DNA of 64,000 bases from Anastrepha obliqua. Taxonomy: Eukaryota > Arthropoda > Insecta > Diptera > Tephritidae. The DNA is taken from the NCBI RefSeq assembly GCF_027943255.1, contig NC_072894.1, positions 73,943,601 to 74,007,600 of the forward strand, given 5' to 3'. Position 1 is the first letter of the stretch. Each line of letters starts with the position of its first letter. Of the stretch, positions 19,941 to 30,867 are shown one piece after another. Position numbers and translations under genes: made by a program. The notes beneath the pieces were generated by a model. That model had not been told where the DNA came from and made no database searches. It saw nothing but the letters and a program-made list of their open reading frames with translations.

Positions 19941-20969
19941 ATAATCGGCGCGTACACTTCTGTTAAGGAGGAGGTAGAGTTTAGCGCTAAAAAAAACACT
20001 TTTTTTGTGAATTTTTTACAGAAATATGGCTTAAGATACTTTAATAAAATCAGTTACATGTTATTGTACATCTTTTCAATAAGTTTTTAAAAAATATTAA
20101 TAATAAAATATTGACAAATAAGCCCATGACAGAGTTTTTTTGGAGATATGTTTTTCGAGAGGTGCTCTGCGGTGCCAATCGGCATTTGTCGTAGAATCAT
20201 CTGAAACTAAAAAAGTCGAATTTTTCAGTTAAAGTATGACGTAATGCTCCCCCCTACATTAATAAAATTTTTTTTTTTTCATTTTTGTAGTTTTGGTGGC
20301 AAAAAAACGTAAAACGAGCATTTTTGGCGAAAAATTTCGCCATATTTGTAAGTGAAAAACAACCTTAAAAAACAAAAAATAAAAAAAAACAGTGTAGGGG
20401 GGAGATATTTTTGATTTAGAAAACGTGTGCCAAATTTGAAAAGAATCGGTTGAATAGTTTCGGAGTTGTGATTGGCACCGACTTTTAAGAAGTCGTTTCG
20501 GGAAAAACGCGTTTGAAAAAATGACTCTGAGAAATTATCGATGCTCCGCATTCGAGGTAGAGTGCCTACAAAGGCTATAACTTTGAGAGTTCTGCTCCGA
20601 TCCACTTAAAATTTTGACACAACATTCTTGAAATGATTTACTATAAGATGAGTGAAGAAAAAAAAATTCGATTTTGTGACCCTACCCCCCCCTTAAGTGC
20701 TTTGGCGTGTTCCTCCTCTTATTTGTGGCGTGCGTCTTAACGTTGTCCTACAAAAGGAGGGACTTACTGTTTTAAGCCGAACCTGAATGGGGAAATGGTT
20801 TTTTATGAGGATCTTTTTTGTGCTAGAAATACACTCGGATGTTTGCCATTGCCTAGCGAGGGGCGACCGCAACTAGAAAAAACGTTTTCCTTTGATGTCT
20901 CATGCATGGAATTTCGTACGTAGGCGACTCCGAATTTTAGTCACGCACCAATCCATTCGGCTACGGCGA
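19941..20969 (-). mobile_element. diverged SINE split by a TTAA element
   Basis: The 3' end of a minus-oriented SINE (ATCGGCGCGTACACTTCTGT) is at 19943-19962 and the rest of the body and tRNA-like head continue at 20697-20969, ending with CCATTCGGCTACGGCG. The two halves join across one TTAA, so the element at 19967-20692 inserted into this SINE. Confidence 0.75.
19967..20692. mobile_element. TTAA-flanked inverted-repeat element 2
   Basis: A 726-bp element flanked by TTAA at 19963-19966 and 20693-20696. Left end GGAGGAGGTAGAGTTTAG; right end, reversed, GGGGGGGGTAGGGTCAC. Internal inverted pieces are visible: GGTGCCAATCGG (20173) against ATTGGCACCGA (20472), and CTCCCCCCTACAT (20247) against GTGTAGGGGGGAG (20392). 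No transposase. Kolobok- or piggyBac-type mobilisation is inferred from TTAA. Confidence 0.75.
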
Positions 20970-21082
20970 CTGTCCTCAAGTTCTTTAGCATCTTTAATTT
21001 AGCTCATGTTAACATCATCGGTATTTTAATTGATTTCATTTAGCAATTTTGACATATTGACAATTTTGTCTCTATGTATGTA

Positions 21083-21938
21083 AAGGGTTTTCCAATAACA
21101 GGTGTTATTTTGAATAGCCCGCTATTTCGGTAGATGTCACTTTTGAAGCTGTAATTTTTTAATATTTGACAAGTAGAAACTACGCCATTAACAAAAATGG
21201 AACGATACACGCTTAAACAACGCATTGAAATTATTAAATTTTACTATAAAAATGGTGAACATTTGGCAGAGACGGTTCGTAAAACTCCAACATTTTTGGG
21301 TCATCGTGAAGTATCTTGTCGAACCGCAATACAGAAAGTGGTGAAAATATTCGAGCTGTTGGGACCAGTTAGTGATGTGAAGAATAACCGAACCGCCGAA
21401 AATAATGCTGTTGTAGCTGAAAGTGTTGAAGAAAACACAGGTTTGTCCATTACTCGCCGATCTTTCGAATTCCACCAACGTCATTACATCGTATTTTGCA
21501 TAAAGATTTGGGTCTTAAGGCTTATAAAGTCCAGTTAACACAATAACTCAAGCCGGCCGATCATCAACAACGTCATGTCTTTGCTGATTGCGTCGTTGAA
21601 ATGCATGAAAAGGATCCGGAATTCCTTCGAGTGATGAGGTCCATTTCCACCTCGGTGGCTTCGTCAACAAGCAAAATTGTCGGATCTGGGGCTCAGAAAA
21701 TCCAAGAGTTATTGTTGAAAAGCCTCTCTAACCTCAACGTGTGACTGTTTGGTGCGATTTATGGTCCGGCGGAGTCATTGGACCTTACTGAAGCTGGAAC
21801 AACAGTTACGGTGAATGGATTGCGCTATCGAGAGATGATTAACGATTTTTTATGGCTTGAATTGGATGATATTGATCTGGATAACGCTTATTTTCAACAA
21901 GACGGCGCGGGAATTACACCTCTTATTGGAAAACCCTT
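21083..21938 (+). mobile_element. DD41D (rosa-like) mariner, 856 bp
   Basis: Ends AAGGGTTTTCCAATAACAGG (21083) and the reverse complement of AAGGGTTTTCCAATAAGAGG at 21938, with TA on both sides (21081-21082, 21939-21940). Shorter than full length because the region after the second catalytic Asp is missing. Confidence 0.85.
21197..21915 (+). pseudogene. DD41D mariner transposase, frameshifted and 3'-deleted
   Basis: ATG at 21197 begins MERYTLKQRIEIIKFYYKNG and runs open to 21538 through the helix-turn-helix region. In other frames follow ADHQQRHVFADCVVEM, DEVHFHLGGF (21640), VNKQNCRIWGSENPRV and VTVWCDLWSGGVIGP, then VTVNGLRYREMINDF and YFQQDGA with the second catalytic Asp at about 21900. 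The sequence then jumps directly to the right terminal repeat, so the third Asp is gone. At least two frameshifts. Inactive. Confidence 0.85.
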
Positions 21939-21940
21939 TA

Positions 21941-23660
21941 GGTGGTCACTCAATAATTTTCCAATATTTTTGATTGAATTTATTTTCACATGCACTTAAG
22001 TAATTGTGAATTCCTATGGTACACATTGGCTACCACTGAATCGATGCCTCCGTTTGTCATTGTGCACATTTTCCGACTGCTACGTGCAATTGCAGTTTTC
22101 TGAATTCAAATAAATATTTTTGCCGCCAGTTACTTTTCAGTATTTTGTATATGTGTACTTGTTTGTGCATCAGCTTTTTCGCATATTTTCCATACTCATC
22201 GAAATACATATATTCGTTGCTTACTTTGCCGCTGCTGTAGGCACAAATGCATATGCATGCACATATTCTTCAGCTTTTCCATATGTAAAGCCACATTTTA
22301 TACTCACGTGTACGCAGACCATGAATGCATATTCATACATTTGCTAGTATGTTTGGGCGTTTGTCTAGCATTCAGTATAAATTTGTATTTCAGGGAATTT
22401 GCGCACCTGTAAATACAGTACTACTCGGTAAATAGTTTACAAGCATGGCAGCCAAAGGGGTTTATTAAATTCTTACAGATTATGTGCATGTATGTATGAA
22501 TGCTTATATTTATTTTTGTATAAAATTCGAAAATTGCATTTATATGGCTTTAATTAGACAACAAGCTATACTTTTATAAAAAACAGTTAAATTTGTTCCC
22601 ATTTTCTATTATTTGTGTGAAAAATTAATATCATACAATTTTGGGCGATTGGATTTCACTGAAAATAAGGCAGCATATAAGAATTCGCAGTTTTGCGATT
22701 TACTGAAATCGCCTCTATATAACTCCACCATAGGCCTGTAGTTGGACCGTCCGTGCTCGGTCAACACGCTTTTCGTTCTCGTTCTTTTCAATATTGTTGT
22801 AGACTAAAAACTGAAACAAGTCAAGCAATGGGGTTGCAAAGTTGAGTTAATATGCGTTTGTTTTGTCGCGAGGTGTATGGATGTGCATAACTTCTGCTGA
22901 AGGAGTAAAAAGGTCCATGTGCTAGGTTTAATCTGCTAAAATTCATGCAAGAAGTATAAAACACACACAGATTTTTAATGTTTTTAAATACATTGAGGGT
23001 AGGGGAAAATGAATTAAGCTAAATTTATTTAAATGCGCAATTTTTTCCCAACGCCGACATAAAAACGTATCCAAATATTCATACGTTTAGTGTCTCTTTA
23101 TGGACAAAAATTTAATTATTATAAAAAATAATTTATTTCAAATTTTGCAACAATCGAAAATGTGAATTTGGGTGTGAATATTTGTATATTGAAAAACTAT
23201 CCGTAAGATATGTACGTGGCATATTTGCTCATAGCTAACAAGAAACGTCATTGCTTGATGATTTCCAAGGAGTGAGTTCTGCGCTGTCTTGTAATCATCG
23301 TCGAAGTATGGATACATCAAAGGAAAATAAACAGGCAACACTGAGTAGTTCTCGTGGTGGATGAAAACTTAACCGAAGAAGACTATTCATAAGAAGGCCT
23401 TTCATATTGAATGCCTTGAAAAGGGTAAAACGATTTTCAGCGCATGTTACATTGAACAACAGAATCGACTCAATGCCAATATGTCCGCTTTATGACTATT
23501 TCTAGCAAAGTGGAGCAAGTATGAAGAAATGGTTGCAGATTTGATTAGAAAGCAGATATCATCAATGAAAAAAAAACGAATTTGCTGAGGATCGCCAGAA
23601 ATTATTGGAGGCCAAATAGAAATTGGATCGACAAAGGGCGAGGTGTAACAAACTAAATGA
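21941..23660. other. unassigned spacer
   Basis: AT-rich, no transposon homology recognised. Open frames here are short and lack motifs. Confidence 0.35.
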
Positions 23661-23664
23661 GGCC

Positions 23665-23900
23665 ATGTCTTGTTAGAAACGCACAATCGCGCCAGGCTCG
23701 TATGTGTCCCAGGACACAGGAGCATAACTGGGAACGAAGTAGCGGATGCACTGGTAAGAGATGCTGCTATCTCGTTACTGATAGGACTCGAGCCCATCAA
23801 GGAGAAGCTTAGAAGTGAAGAGTTGAGGCTAAGAAATGTTATCTGGTATCAAAATTATAGGTGCAGTCAGAAGAAAGGCATGTACGCTCAGCCCAACTCA
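23665..23900 (+). pseudogene. LINE RNase H fragment
   Basis: Reads RLVCVPGHRSITGNEVADALV, the C-terminal signature of LINE RNase H domains (PGHxxxxGNExAD), followed by RDAAISLLIGLEPI and an RLRNVIWYQNY segment. The upstream half of the domain is absent. Cys replaces the usual Trp before VPGH. Confidence 0.7.
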
Positions 23901-24129
23901 TCTCTATCTTAAGTTTAATAAGGGATGAGGTATTGTGGTTGAGGTACTGGGATGTGTAGAGGACACAAAAGATCGTGAGATCGAAGTGCAAGCCTCCAAT
24001 TTTATTCATTCATTCAATTGGGGCTCGTGTGGTTGCCAATAGCCAATACATCAATACCATATTTATCGTCTTGAAGTTAGAAGAAATGGTCGGCGGATAG
24101 CTCCCCATCAGACTCAAGTTCAGGTTACC

Positions 24130-24660
24130 GCACTACTGCAATGTGTTCCAAACAGGGGTAACTAAAATAGAGGTAACTGCGTACTTGTGTATAACAGTCA
24201 CGAAAGTAAATATTTACTCCGATAGTCAAGCGGCTATTAGGGCCCTAGGCTCGATATCGGTGTACTCGAAATTGGGCAGAAAATGCCTGGCTTCACTTTC
24301 GATCGCATCCAAATTCTTTGATATAAGTCTTATCTGGGTATCTGGACATTACGATATTGCGAAAACTGCGAGGCAGATGCGCTGGACAAACAAGGACATA
24401 TGAGGTAGTTTTGCCGGGGAAGAAGTTTGAAGGCGTGGATTGGGATTCCCTTGATCATCTGCGGTCTGCTCCTGGATGGATAGGCTTCATGCTTCAAACT
24501 TGTAAGGTCTCAAAATTTTTCTGGTACCTGAGGATCCACGAGTTCGAGCGATCTTGGAAGGTTGACAAAATCTCAGCTCTCGAACTTTGTGGATGGCACT
24601 ATTCGCAAGGTATGCATCAGCAGCATGAAGCGGTTGCTACAACTGTAACTGAGTCAACCT
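24130..24660 (+). pseudogene. LINE RNase H and C-terminal fragment
   Basis: NIYSDSQAAIRALGS (RNase H strand with catalytic Asp) is followed by LASLSIASKFFDISLIWVSGH and DIA at about 24350, then broken C-terminal sequence with CKVSKFFW and IHE (24505-24545). Same family as the antisense fragment at 1370-1920. A frameshift just after DIA removes the GNxxAD end. Confidence 0.65.
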
Positions 24661-24681
24661 ACGTAATATGAAAACTGATAG

Positions 24682-24885
24682 AAAATATTTTTTATAATAG
24701 CGGTTGCCCCTCGTCAGACAATGGCAAACATCTGAGTATATTTCTGCCATGAAGAAGCCTTTCATAAAAAATATCTGCCGTTCGGAGTTGGCTTGAAACT
24801 GTAGGCCCCTCCATTTCTGGAACAACATAAAGATGTACACCACAAATAGGAAAAGGAGCTCGGCCAAACACCCAAAAAGAGTGAG
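24682..24885 (+). mobile_element. SINE body, 5'-truncated
   Basis: Body and 3' part of the SINE (TAATAGCGGTTGCCCCTCG; CGTTCGGAGTTGGCTTGAAA; GAGCTCGGCCAAACACCC). The tRNA-like head is missing. Confidence 0.8.
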
Positions 24886-24923
24886 CTATCTTATTCAACG
24901 TAGAGAGAATTAAAATAAATAAA

Positions 24924-25018
24924 TAATTGACGCGTACACTTCCGTTAGGTTCGGAGATTCGAGCCCACGCACTCCCGAATGGTAGTCATGCACCACCCCA
25001 TTCAGTACTACGGCCGCA
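24924..25018 (-). mobile_element. SINE, head and tail only
   Basis: Minus-oriented: 3' end AATTGACGCGTACACTTCCG joins directly to the tRNA-like head (GATTCGAGCCC; GAATGGTAGTCATGCACC; ending ACGGCCGC), so ~200 bp of body are deleted. It faces the neighbouring plus-strand copy, about 40 bp away. Confidence 0.75.
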
Positions 25019-25290
25019 GAGAATTTTTAAGCAGCAAGAAAATACTAAGTCTACTACATGAAGTACCCAATCCGAATGTATTAAATTTAGAATCACTTTC
25101 TAATAATAATATAACGTATACGCCACGTTGCCCGATTTTGAATTATTTGGATGACTTGAGTATATAACTTGACTTTAAAACGCAAGCTTATTGTCAAGTA
25201 ATTTTTGAATACAACTAATAGTCGCCTAAGTTTATTTGAGAAAGATTAGAGATTAGCTATATGCTACGGCTATTCTACAAACAAAGGTCT

Positions 25291-25449
25291 ATATTTATTC
25301 CATGAAAAAGCTTCTCATAAAAATATCTGCCGTTCGGAGTTGGCTTGAAACTGTAGACCCCTCCATTTGTGGAACAACATAAAGATGTACACCACAAATA
25401 GGAGCAGGAGCTCGGCCAAACACCCAAAAAGGATGTATGCGCCAATTAT
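25291..25449 (+). mobile_element. SINE 3' half
   Basis: Starts within the body (CATGAAAAAGCTTCTCATAA) and runs to the family 3' end GCGCCAATTAT. Confidence 0.8.
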
Positions 25450-27150
25450 GTGTGTATGTATGTAAGATCTTGGAAAACTGGGTTAACAGGATCCCGACTG
25501 CGAAGCCAGCCGAGAAAGCCACATGAATTAAATTGTTTTCGATAAATTGTGGGAATACTTGCTCTTTCGAGTAAACCAGCAGTATATTGAAAAAAAAATT
25601 GTTTTGTTAATTTATCTAAATTTCTGAAAATAAACTACTATTTGAGCCATACTGAACACTTTTCTATGACAATGTGATTACAAGCCATAGCCATATGTGA
25701 CCTAACAATTTCGACCACACCCAACATTTGTGTTTTATCATAGCTTCTTTACCTTACGATTTCGAATTATCTTGTGGGAAAGAGCGCAGTTAATTATCAT
25801 GCCGATTTCCGGCAAGAGTTAAGCGCACTGCCAAAATTTTGAGCTGAAATTCAACAAAGTTTCGTCCTAACTAAATTCACTGCAAATATTCCCCTATTTG
25901 TGGGTATATTTTCTTCGTGACGATGCACCGGATTTGTTGGTTGTTGAGCTGTCTTAGTAAAAGTTTTAATATTATTAATTAAATTAAATATATACAGTTA
26001 CGCTGCTTCCAGCAAGACAAAAGCTGTATAAGGGGATTGTGTAAGCACGAGCAAGTGTAGTTTTCTCATCCTTCCACGCGGCTGTGAAAATTCTCAACCA
26101 CACCAATTTGTGTGCGCTAAACCGAAGCGCTAAGTAAATTTTCATGCTGAATTGGTTTTTAATGGGATTATGCTGGGACAGTTGTCTGCTTTGGATGCAG
26201 CATTGACAGTTTTTCTAATAGGTAAACAAGTACAGGTGGGTTGGTTGGTCGTTGTGCGCACACATGTACATATAAGCATAGTGAGTGCCATACGTACATA
26301 CTTACCATACATAGGTAAGCATTTCCATAAGCACATGTATCGACGTATAAGGGCATCAGCAGGCGGAGAATGAAATTGTAGGGAGATTTTATTCTCCGCC
26401 TGCTATTTTTGGTATCGCATGTAGTTAATAGCATCAGAAAAATATTTACGCAACATTCATAATGCTATTTATATAAATTGTATTCCTAGAATTCTTGGCT
26501 CATATCTAAGATTTACTTAAGCCATGCACATACATACACATTTACATAATTGTACTATACTGACGAAGGTAACAATGATATCCGGTGTTCTGGCACACCA
26601 AATTCCTTAATACGATTTGATAAGTACTTTTTCGTGTTTTTATTGCCATTGTCATTTTGGGTTAAATGGAAGTTTTTAATAAAATTAATGTTTTTAATTA
26701 AAAAGGCAAAATATTTTAGTCTACTATTACGACGAAATCCAATTTAACTTAAGTGTATTCAGATGGCGGTCTCTGGGGGAATCGGATATGATATTATGAA
26801 CTTTAAAAAGTGAAAGTAAATGTAAATATGTATGCACATAACATAGACAAAAAAGTTGAATGAAATACCAATGTAACTGATTTGGTGAGTTAATGAATAA
26901 AATGTGAAAACACACACAATCCAATTAAGGAAACTGTAATGATAAATCTAAAGTGCCGCAAATTATCGCATGGAATGAAGTAAAGAGTAATAAAATATAT
27001 TGCAAAAAGGGAATTGAACGCATCGGAAATAAAATAAATACATATTCTGTGTAACAAGCGTTCTCCTATGTGTGAGAGCCGGTAAGAAGTTTAACACGAA
27101 ATTATTTTTCCTTTGCGATATATTCTCCATAAAGAACGATTTATATATAT
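25450..27150. other. unassigned spacer with one hairpin
   Basis: No transposon or coding homology recognised apart from the inverted repeat at 26358-26404. Confidence 0.35.
26358..26404. repeat. 19-bp inverted repeat (hairpin)
   Basis: AGCAGGCGGAGAATGAAAT and the reverse complement of AGCAGGCGGAGAATAAAAT, one mismatch, separated by a 9-base loop. GC-richer than its surroundings. Function unknown. Confidence 0.8.
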
Positions 27151-27441
27151 GTAGACCCTTTTTGGGTGTTTAGCCAAGGGAGTATTTGTGGTGGGCGTCT
27201 TGATGTTGCTCCATAAATGGAGGGACCTACAGTTTCAGCCGACTCCGAACGGCAGATATTTTTATGAGTAGCTTTTTCATGGCAGAAATACACTCGAAGG
27301 TTTGCCATTGCCTGCCGAGGGGCGACCGCTATTGGAAAAATGTTTTTCTTAATTTTGGTGTTTCACCGACATTTGAACCGACGTTCTCTCTGTGAATTGC
27401 GAATGGTAGTCACGCACCAACCCATTCGGCTACGGCGGCCG
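27151..27441 (-). mobile_element. tRNA-derived SINE, nearly complete
   Basis: Minus-oriented copy with head (ends CGGCTACGGCGGCC), B-box region, and body; its 3' end runs into TATATATGTAGACCC, so the usual GCGCCAATTAT is lost. The right flank carries a direct repeat GATATTAGCTAGACTT twice (27441-27479). Confidence 0.8.
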
Positions 27442-27765
27442 ATATTAGCTAGACTTCACAGATATTAGCTAGACTTTATTTATCAAAAGCACCAAAGATT
27501 TAATTGCGTAATCTCCAAAATAAGCAGCAACAGTTTTTTATCTTCGGCATTATTGTTTCCCACGCAAAATAGTAGGGAAACAAGTTGTTAAGCTGTAAAG
27601 TTGCCTATATCGTATTTATTCCGGGATTTGTTGCACGGTTATACAATAATTTCTCGAAAAGTAGTTTTCTTCGATCCACCATTTCCATAGCGAATTTGAC
27701 TCTCTGTTTTCCTACAATTCTCAAAAAGAAATGCGAAATAGACATTATTGAATTGTGAAGTGGGT

Positions 27766-27985
27766 ACGTTGGCTGGGTCATGTCGTGCAAATGGATACAA
27801 ACGCTCCGGCTCTGAAAGTATTCAATGCGGTACCAGCTGTTGCTAGCACAGGAAGAGAAAGGCCTCCTCTGCGTTGGAAAGATCACTTGGTGTGTCTAAT
27901 TGGCGCTGGTTAGCACGACAAAGAAACAATTGACGCGGTTTGTTAAACTCGACCAAAATCGCGTAAGCTTGTTTTCTTTGTTCAC
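27766..27985 (+). mobile_element. LINE 3' end, family N
   Basis: In broken frame: RWLGHVVQMDTNAPALKVF, then RERPPLRWKDHL, followed by the GGCGCTGGTTAGCACGACAA and RALLNSTKI-like end. RWLGHV...RPPLRWKD is the conserved C-terminus of a group of non-LTR reverse transcriptase proteins. The tail is cut before the (AAG)n run. Confidence 0.7.
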
Positions 27986-28079
27986 TCCTCTCGGGAGCAT
28001 AGGGCCTCGACAAGACTTGTCTTGCGTTGGTTTCGTTAATCTATTTGATTTCTGGCAGGGTAAGTGATTAGCCTGCCAC

Positions 28080-28205
28080 TTGTTTTAGCAGCCACAATGC
28101 AAATTGAGCGAGAGTAAGGATGGAATGGAGAACATGTTGGGTTTGGGGACTGAGATTTTTTATTTGTTTTTTGTTTTTTTTTTTTCTAGAAACAGGAAGA
28201 GATAG
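28080..28205. repeat. local repeat, copy 1
   Basis: AGCCACAATGCAAATTGAG plus a T-run and AGAAACAGG; repeated at 28698-28765. The following GATAGCGCAATTATTTCTCT also recurs at 29067. Confidence 0.55.
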
Positions 28206-28697
28206 CGCAATTATTTCTCTACCATTTGCTACACAAAAGTCGATTAAATCGGGTATTTTATTTGTGTCAGTCGGCCAATATCTTGGAGAGCCTGAGGAGG
28301 CTGTGATGAGGCTCAATTTTGTTATCGCTACTAACAGATGGCTACCTTTGGGGGAAGAGAGTCGAGATCCTCACTGCATGTGCTTGACATCCTCCCCCTG
28401 CAAGGAATCTGATGCCGATTACCAAAATCAATGTTGCTCATTTTTTTGAAAAACCGTCAAAATCATCTTTTCTAACGAAGTGCATTTTCATCTCACCGAA
28501 TAGGGATCAGAGAATCTGCATCTGATCGTTGAAAAGCTAATGCATGAGCGCCAACTGTGTCTCAAATTTTTCTGGCAGAAGAATCGCGCAGGTGTTTGAG
28601 GACTTCGCTAAATTTAGTCTATCTGCGCTATTACCGCGGTTGTCCGCTTCCTCTTGCTGACGCTAGTGATGTAATGTGTAACTATTTGTGTTTTGCT

Positions 28698-28840
28698 TGT
28701 TTTAGAAGCCACAATGCAAATTGAGTGGGAGTAAGGTTTTTTTTTTTAGAAACAGGGAGATTAAGGAAATTTGGAGAAGTGCGAGGACCGTGCTTAACCT
28801 GGGATTCGAACCCACAACTTCTGGGATGGCAGGCTAGTGC
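28698..28840 (-). repeat. tRNA-like repeat (SINE-like), with local repeat copy 2
   Basis: On the minus strand 28840-28795 reads GCACTAGCCTGCCATCCCAG followed by TTGTGGGTTCGAATCCCAGG, a good B-box with a preceding arm, suggesting a tRNA-derived SINE head distinct from the main SINE family. An A-run lies at its 5' side. The adjoining 28698-28765 repeats 28080-28205. Confidence 0.5.
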
Positions 28841-29089
28841 AAAAAAAAAAAACAAAAAAAAATCCCACCATTGCTAAAAAGGCAATTCGTACTTGGAAGG
28901 CCCTGTAAAATAATCCAAAGGAATAAAGAATCTGGTCATAAGTTCGTTTCTGTTCTCGCTACGCAAAGAAGAGAACTCGCGTGCACACTTACATATATAT
29001 ATAAGCTGTTGCTTGCGAAGAGTTGTGCGTATTCTCCATACTTACTTTATCAAATTTGTGGTAAATGATAGCGCAATTATTTCTCTAAT

Positions 29090-30300
29090 TGGTTTTTCTT
29101 TTAGAATTAACACCTTTATAAAAAAATTATTATTAATTTTTGATTGGATTGTCTTCATTTTACTTCCTATTTCGCTTGGATGCGCTGTGTAACTCACAAA
29201 TTTTTATTATTTTAAGGAAGCAACCTCTTCTATAGTGCTTTCTCTCTTCTCGAGAGAGAAATTTAGTTAGAGCATGAAAATTATAAAACTTTCTCTATAA
29301 ATGTCGGGCGATAATCATCGTATAATCGATTCGCATAAATTGACCCAAAAAAAGTAACAGTGAACAAGTAAAAATTGTGAATTCACTTCAGAATGGCACA
29401 AAGGCAAATAACGATTATTTTACGCGGTAGGGAGTATTTCTGTCAATGACGTGTAAATGCTTATATTGACGATGGATTTATTAGGGATTCTCAAAAAAAA
29501 AAAACTTGCATCATACGCGATTATTATACATTTCACTTGAAGAAATTGATTTGGTAAGCCGTCAATAAAATGACAAACCACAGTAGGCCACACTGTGTCA
29601 TCTGGTGTATACCACATCAAGCGTTTACTATTTCCATTTTCTATTTGCTATGTTTTCGCTCGCTTGCTGCACTCGTACGATTTTAAACGCAAACTTCTTG
29701 CTTCGGTCCTTAACAAAATTTGAATTTTTCCCCATTGTTGAAATACCTTGCGGTACATAGAAACTGTCATCTGCGTAATGCATTCTTGAATTACCGCTGC
29801 CTCACCTGTCCTTGAATACTCGTATATGTTCTTAGGCATGCACAAGTATTGTTGTAAATGTGTTTCCTAAAAGATGAGTGGAAGACATGCTTCTTCCTGC
29901 CATGTCACTTATCCTAATGCATTTTTTCAAACCAATATTTAGTTTTAAGTTGTGTATTAATGTGGGTTAGTTCATATTTTCTACCTCACTCTTCTCTTAC
30001 TTTTATGAACAGGTAAGTAAGAAGGCAGCAAAAATATACCAAGAATGCGCGGCGGAAAACATGTTTCTAATCATTTTGCCAGAAGCTTATGCGTGCATAT
30101 TGATTATTAATTTAAAGATTGTTGGTTTGATTTTTATAGCGAATATGAATTAATAAAAAAAAAAATGGCAAGAAATGGTTATTTCCTATAACAGTTGACA
30201 CTCAACAATATGGTGAAATATATGACACTTGTTGGTTATATTAGGGTGATAATGGCTGCAATGACCAATTCGATTTGGGTGTGGCCATATAGAACCTAAA
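29090..30300. other. unassigned spacer
   Basis: No coding or repeat homology recognised. Confidence 0.35.
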
Positions 30301-30309
30301 TTGTTGAGC

Positions 30310-30500
30310 TTTGCATCAACAGTTGACTAACTATCGGCTAGGGCTACGGCTTACCGAGGATATGAAGGAAATTAGTGAGTGGATGAGCTAGCTAAACCTG
30401 ATGCAAACTAATCATCGATCAACCTCCCATACACGGTTATCCATCCTTACCTCAGCTATCTTAAAACAGAGTTACCAGGCAAGTCTCTATGCCAAAAATT
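30310..30500 (+). pseudogene. possible LINE RNase H trace
   Basis: In shifting frames: RGYEGN, DELAKPDAN-like and TVIHPYLSYLKTELPG, which resemble the end of an RNase H domain and its downstream linker. Weak; stops interrupt it. Confidence 0.3.
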
Positions 30501-30867
30501 ATAATTTATAATACTAATAAATAATTATTTACTTGTGGGATGCATTAACAATGCAAAATTCAGTAACTACGTATTTATGCTCACAAAAGTAGTTTGTAGA
30601 TTAGTAGTTGGGGGCACAGTTTTTACTAATACTAACCTAATCTGTAAAAAGGGAAGGAGCCTGTAGAGCAAGTGTTACGAAGCCATTATGAAGGACAACC
30701 TGAAAGACTAACTGTGTTATTGTTTAACGTTTCGCTGAACGCCATTAATATTAAAGAGTGATCAGAGTGGAGGTACTTTTTCCAATAGGGGTTTTTTTTG
30801 ACAGATCACGCGTGACTACTGCCAAACTAGATACATAATTCTTTTCCGTATTTATTGGCATTCCATC

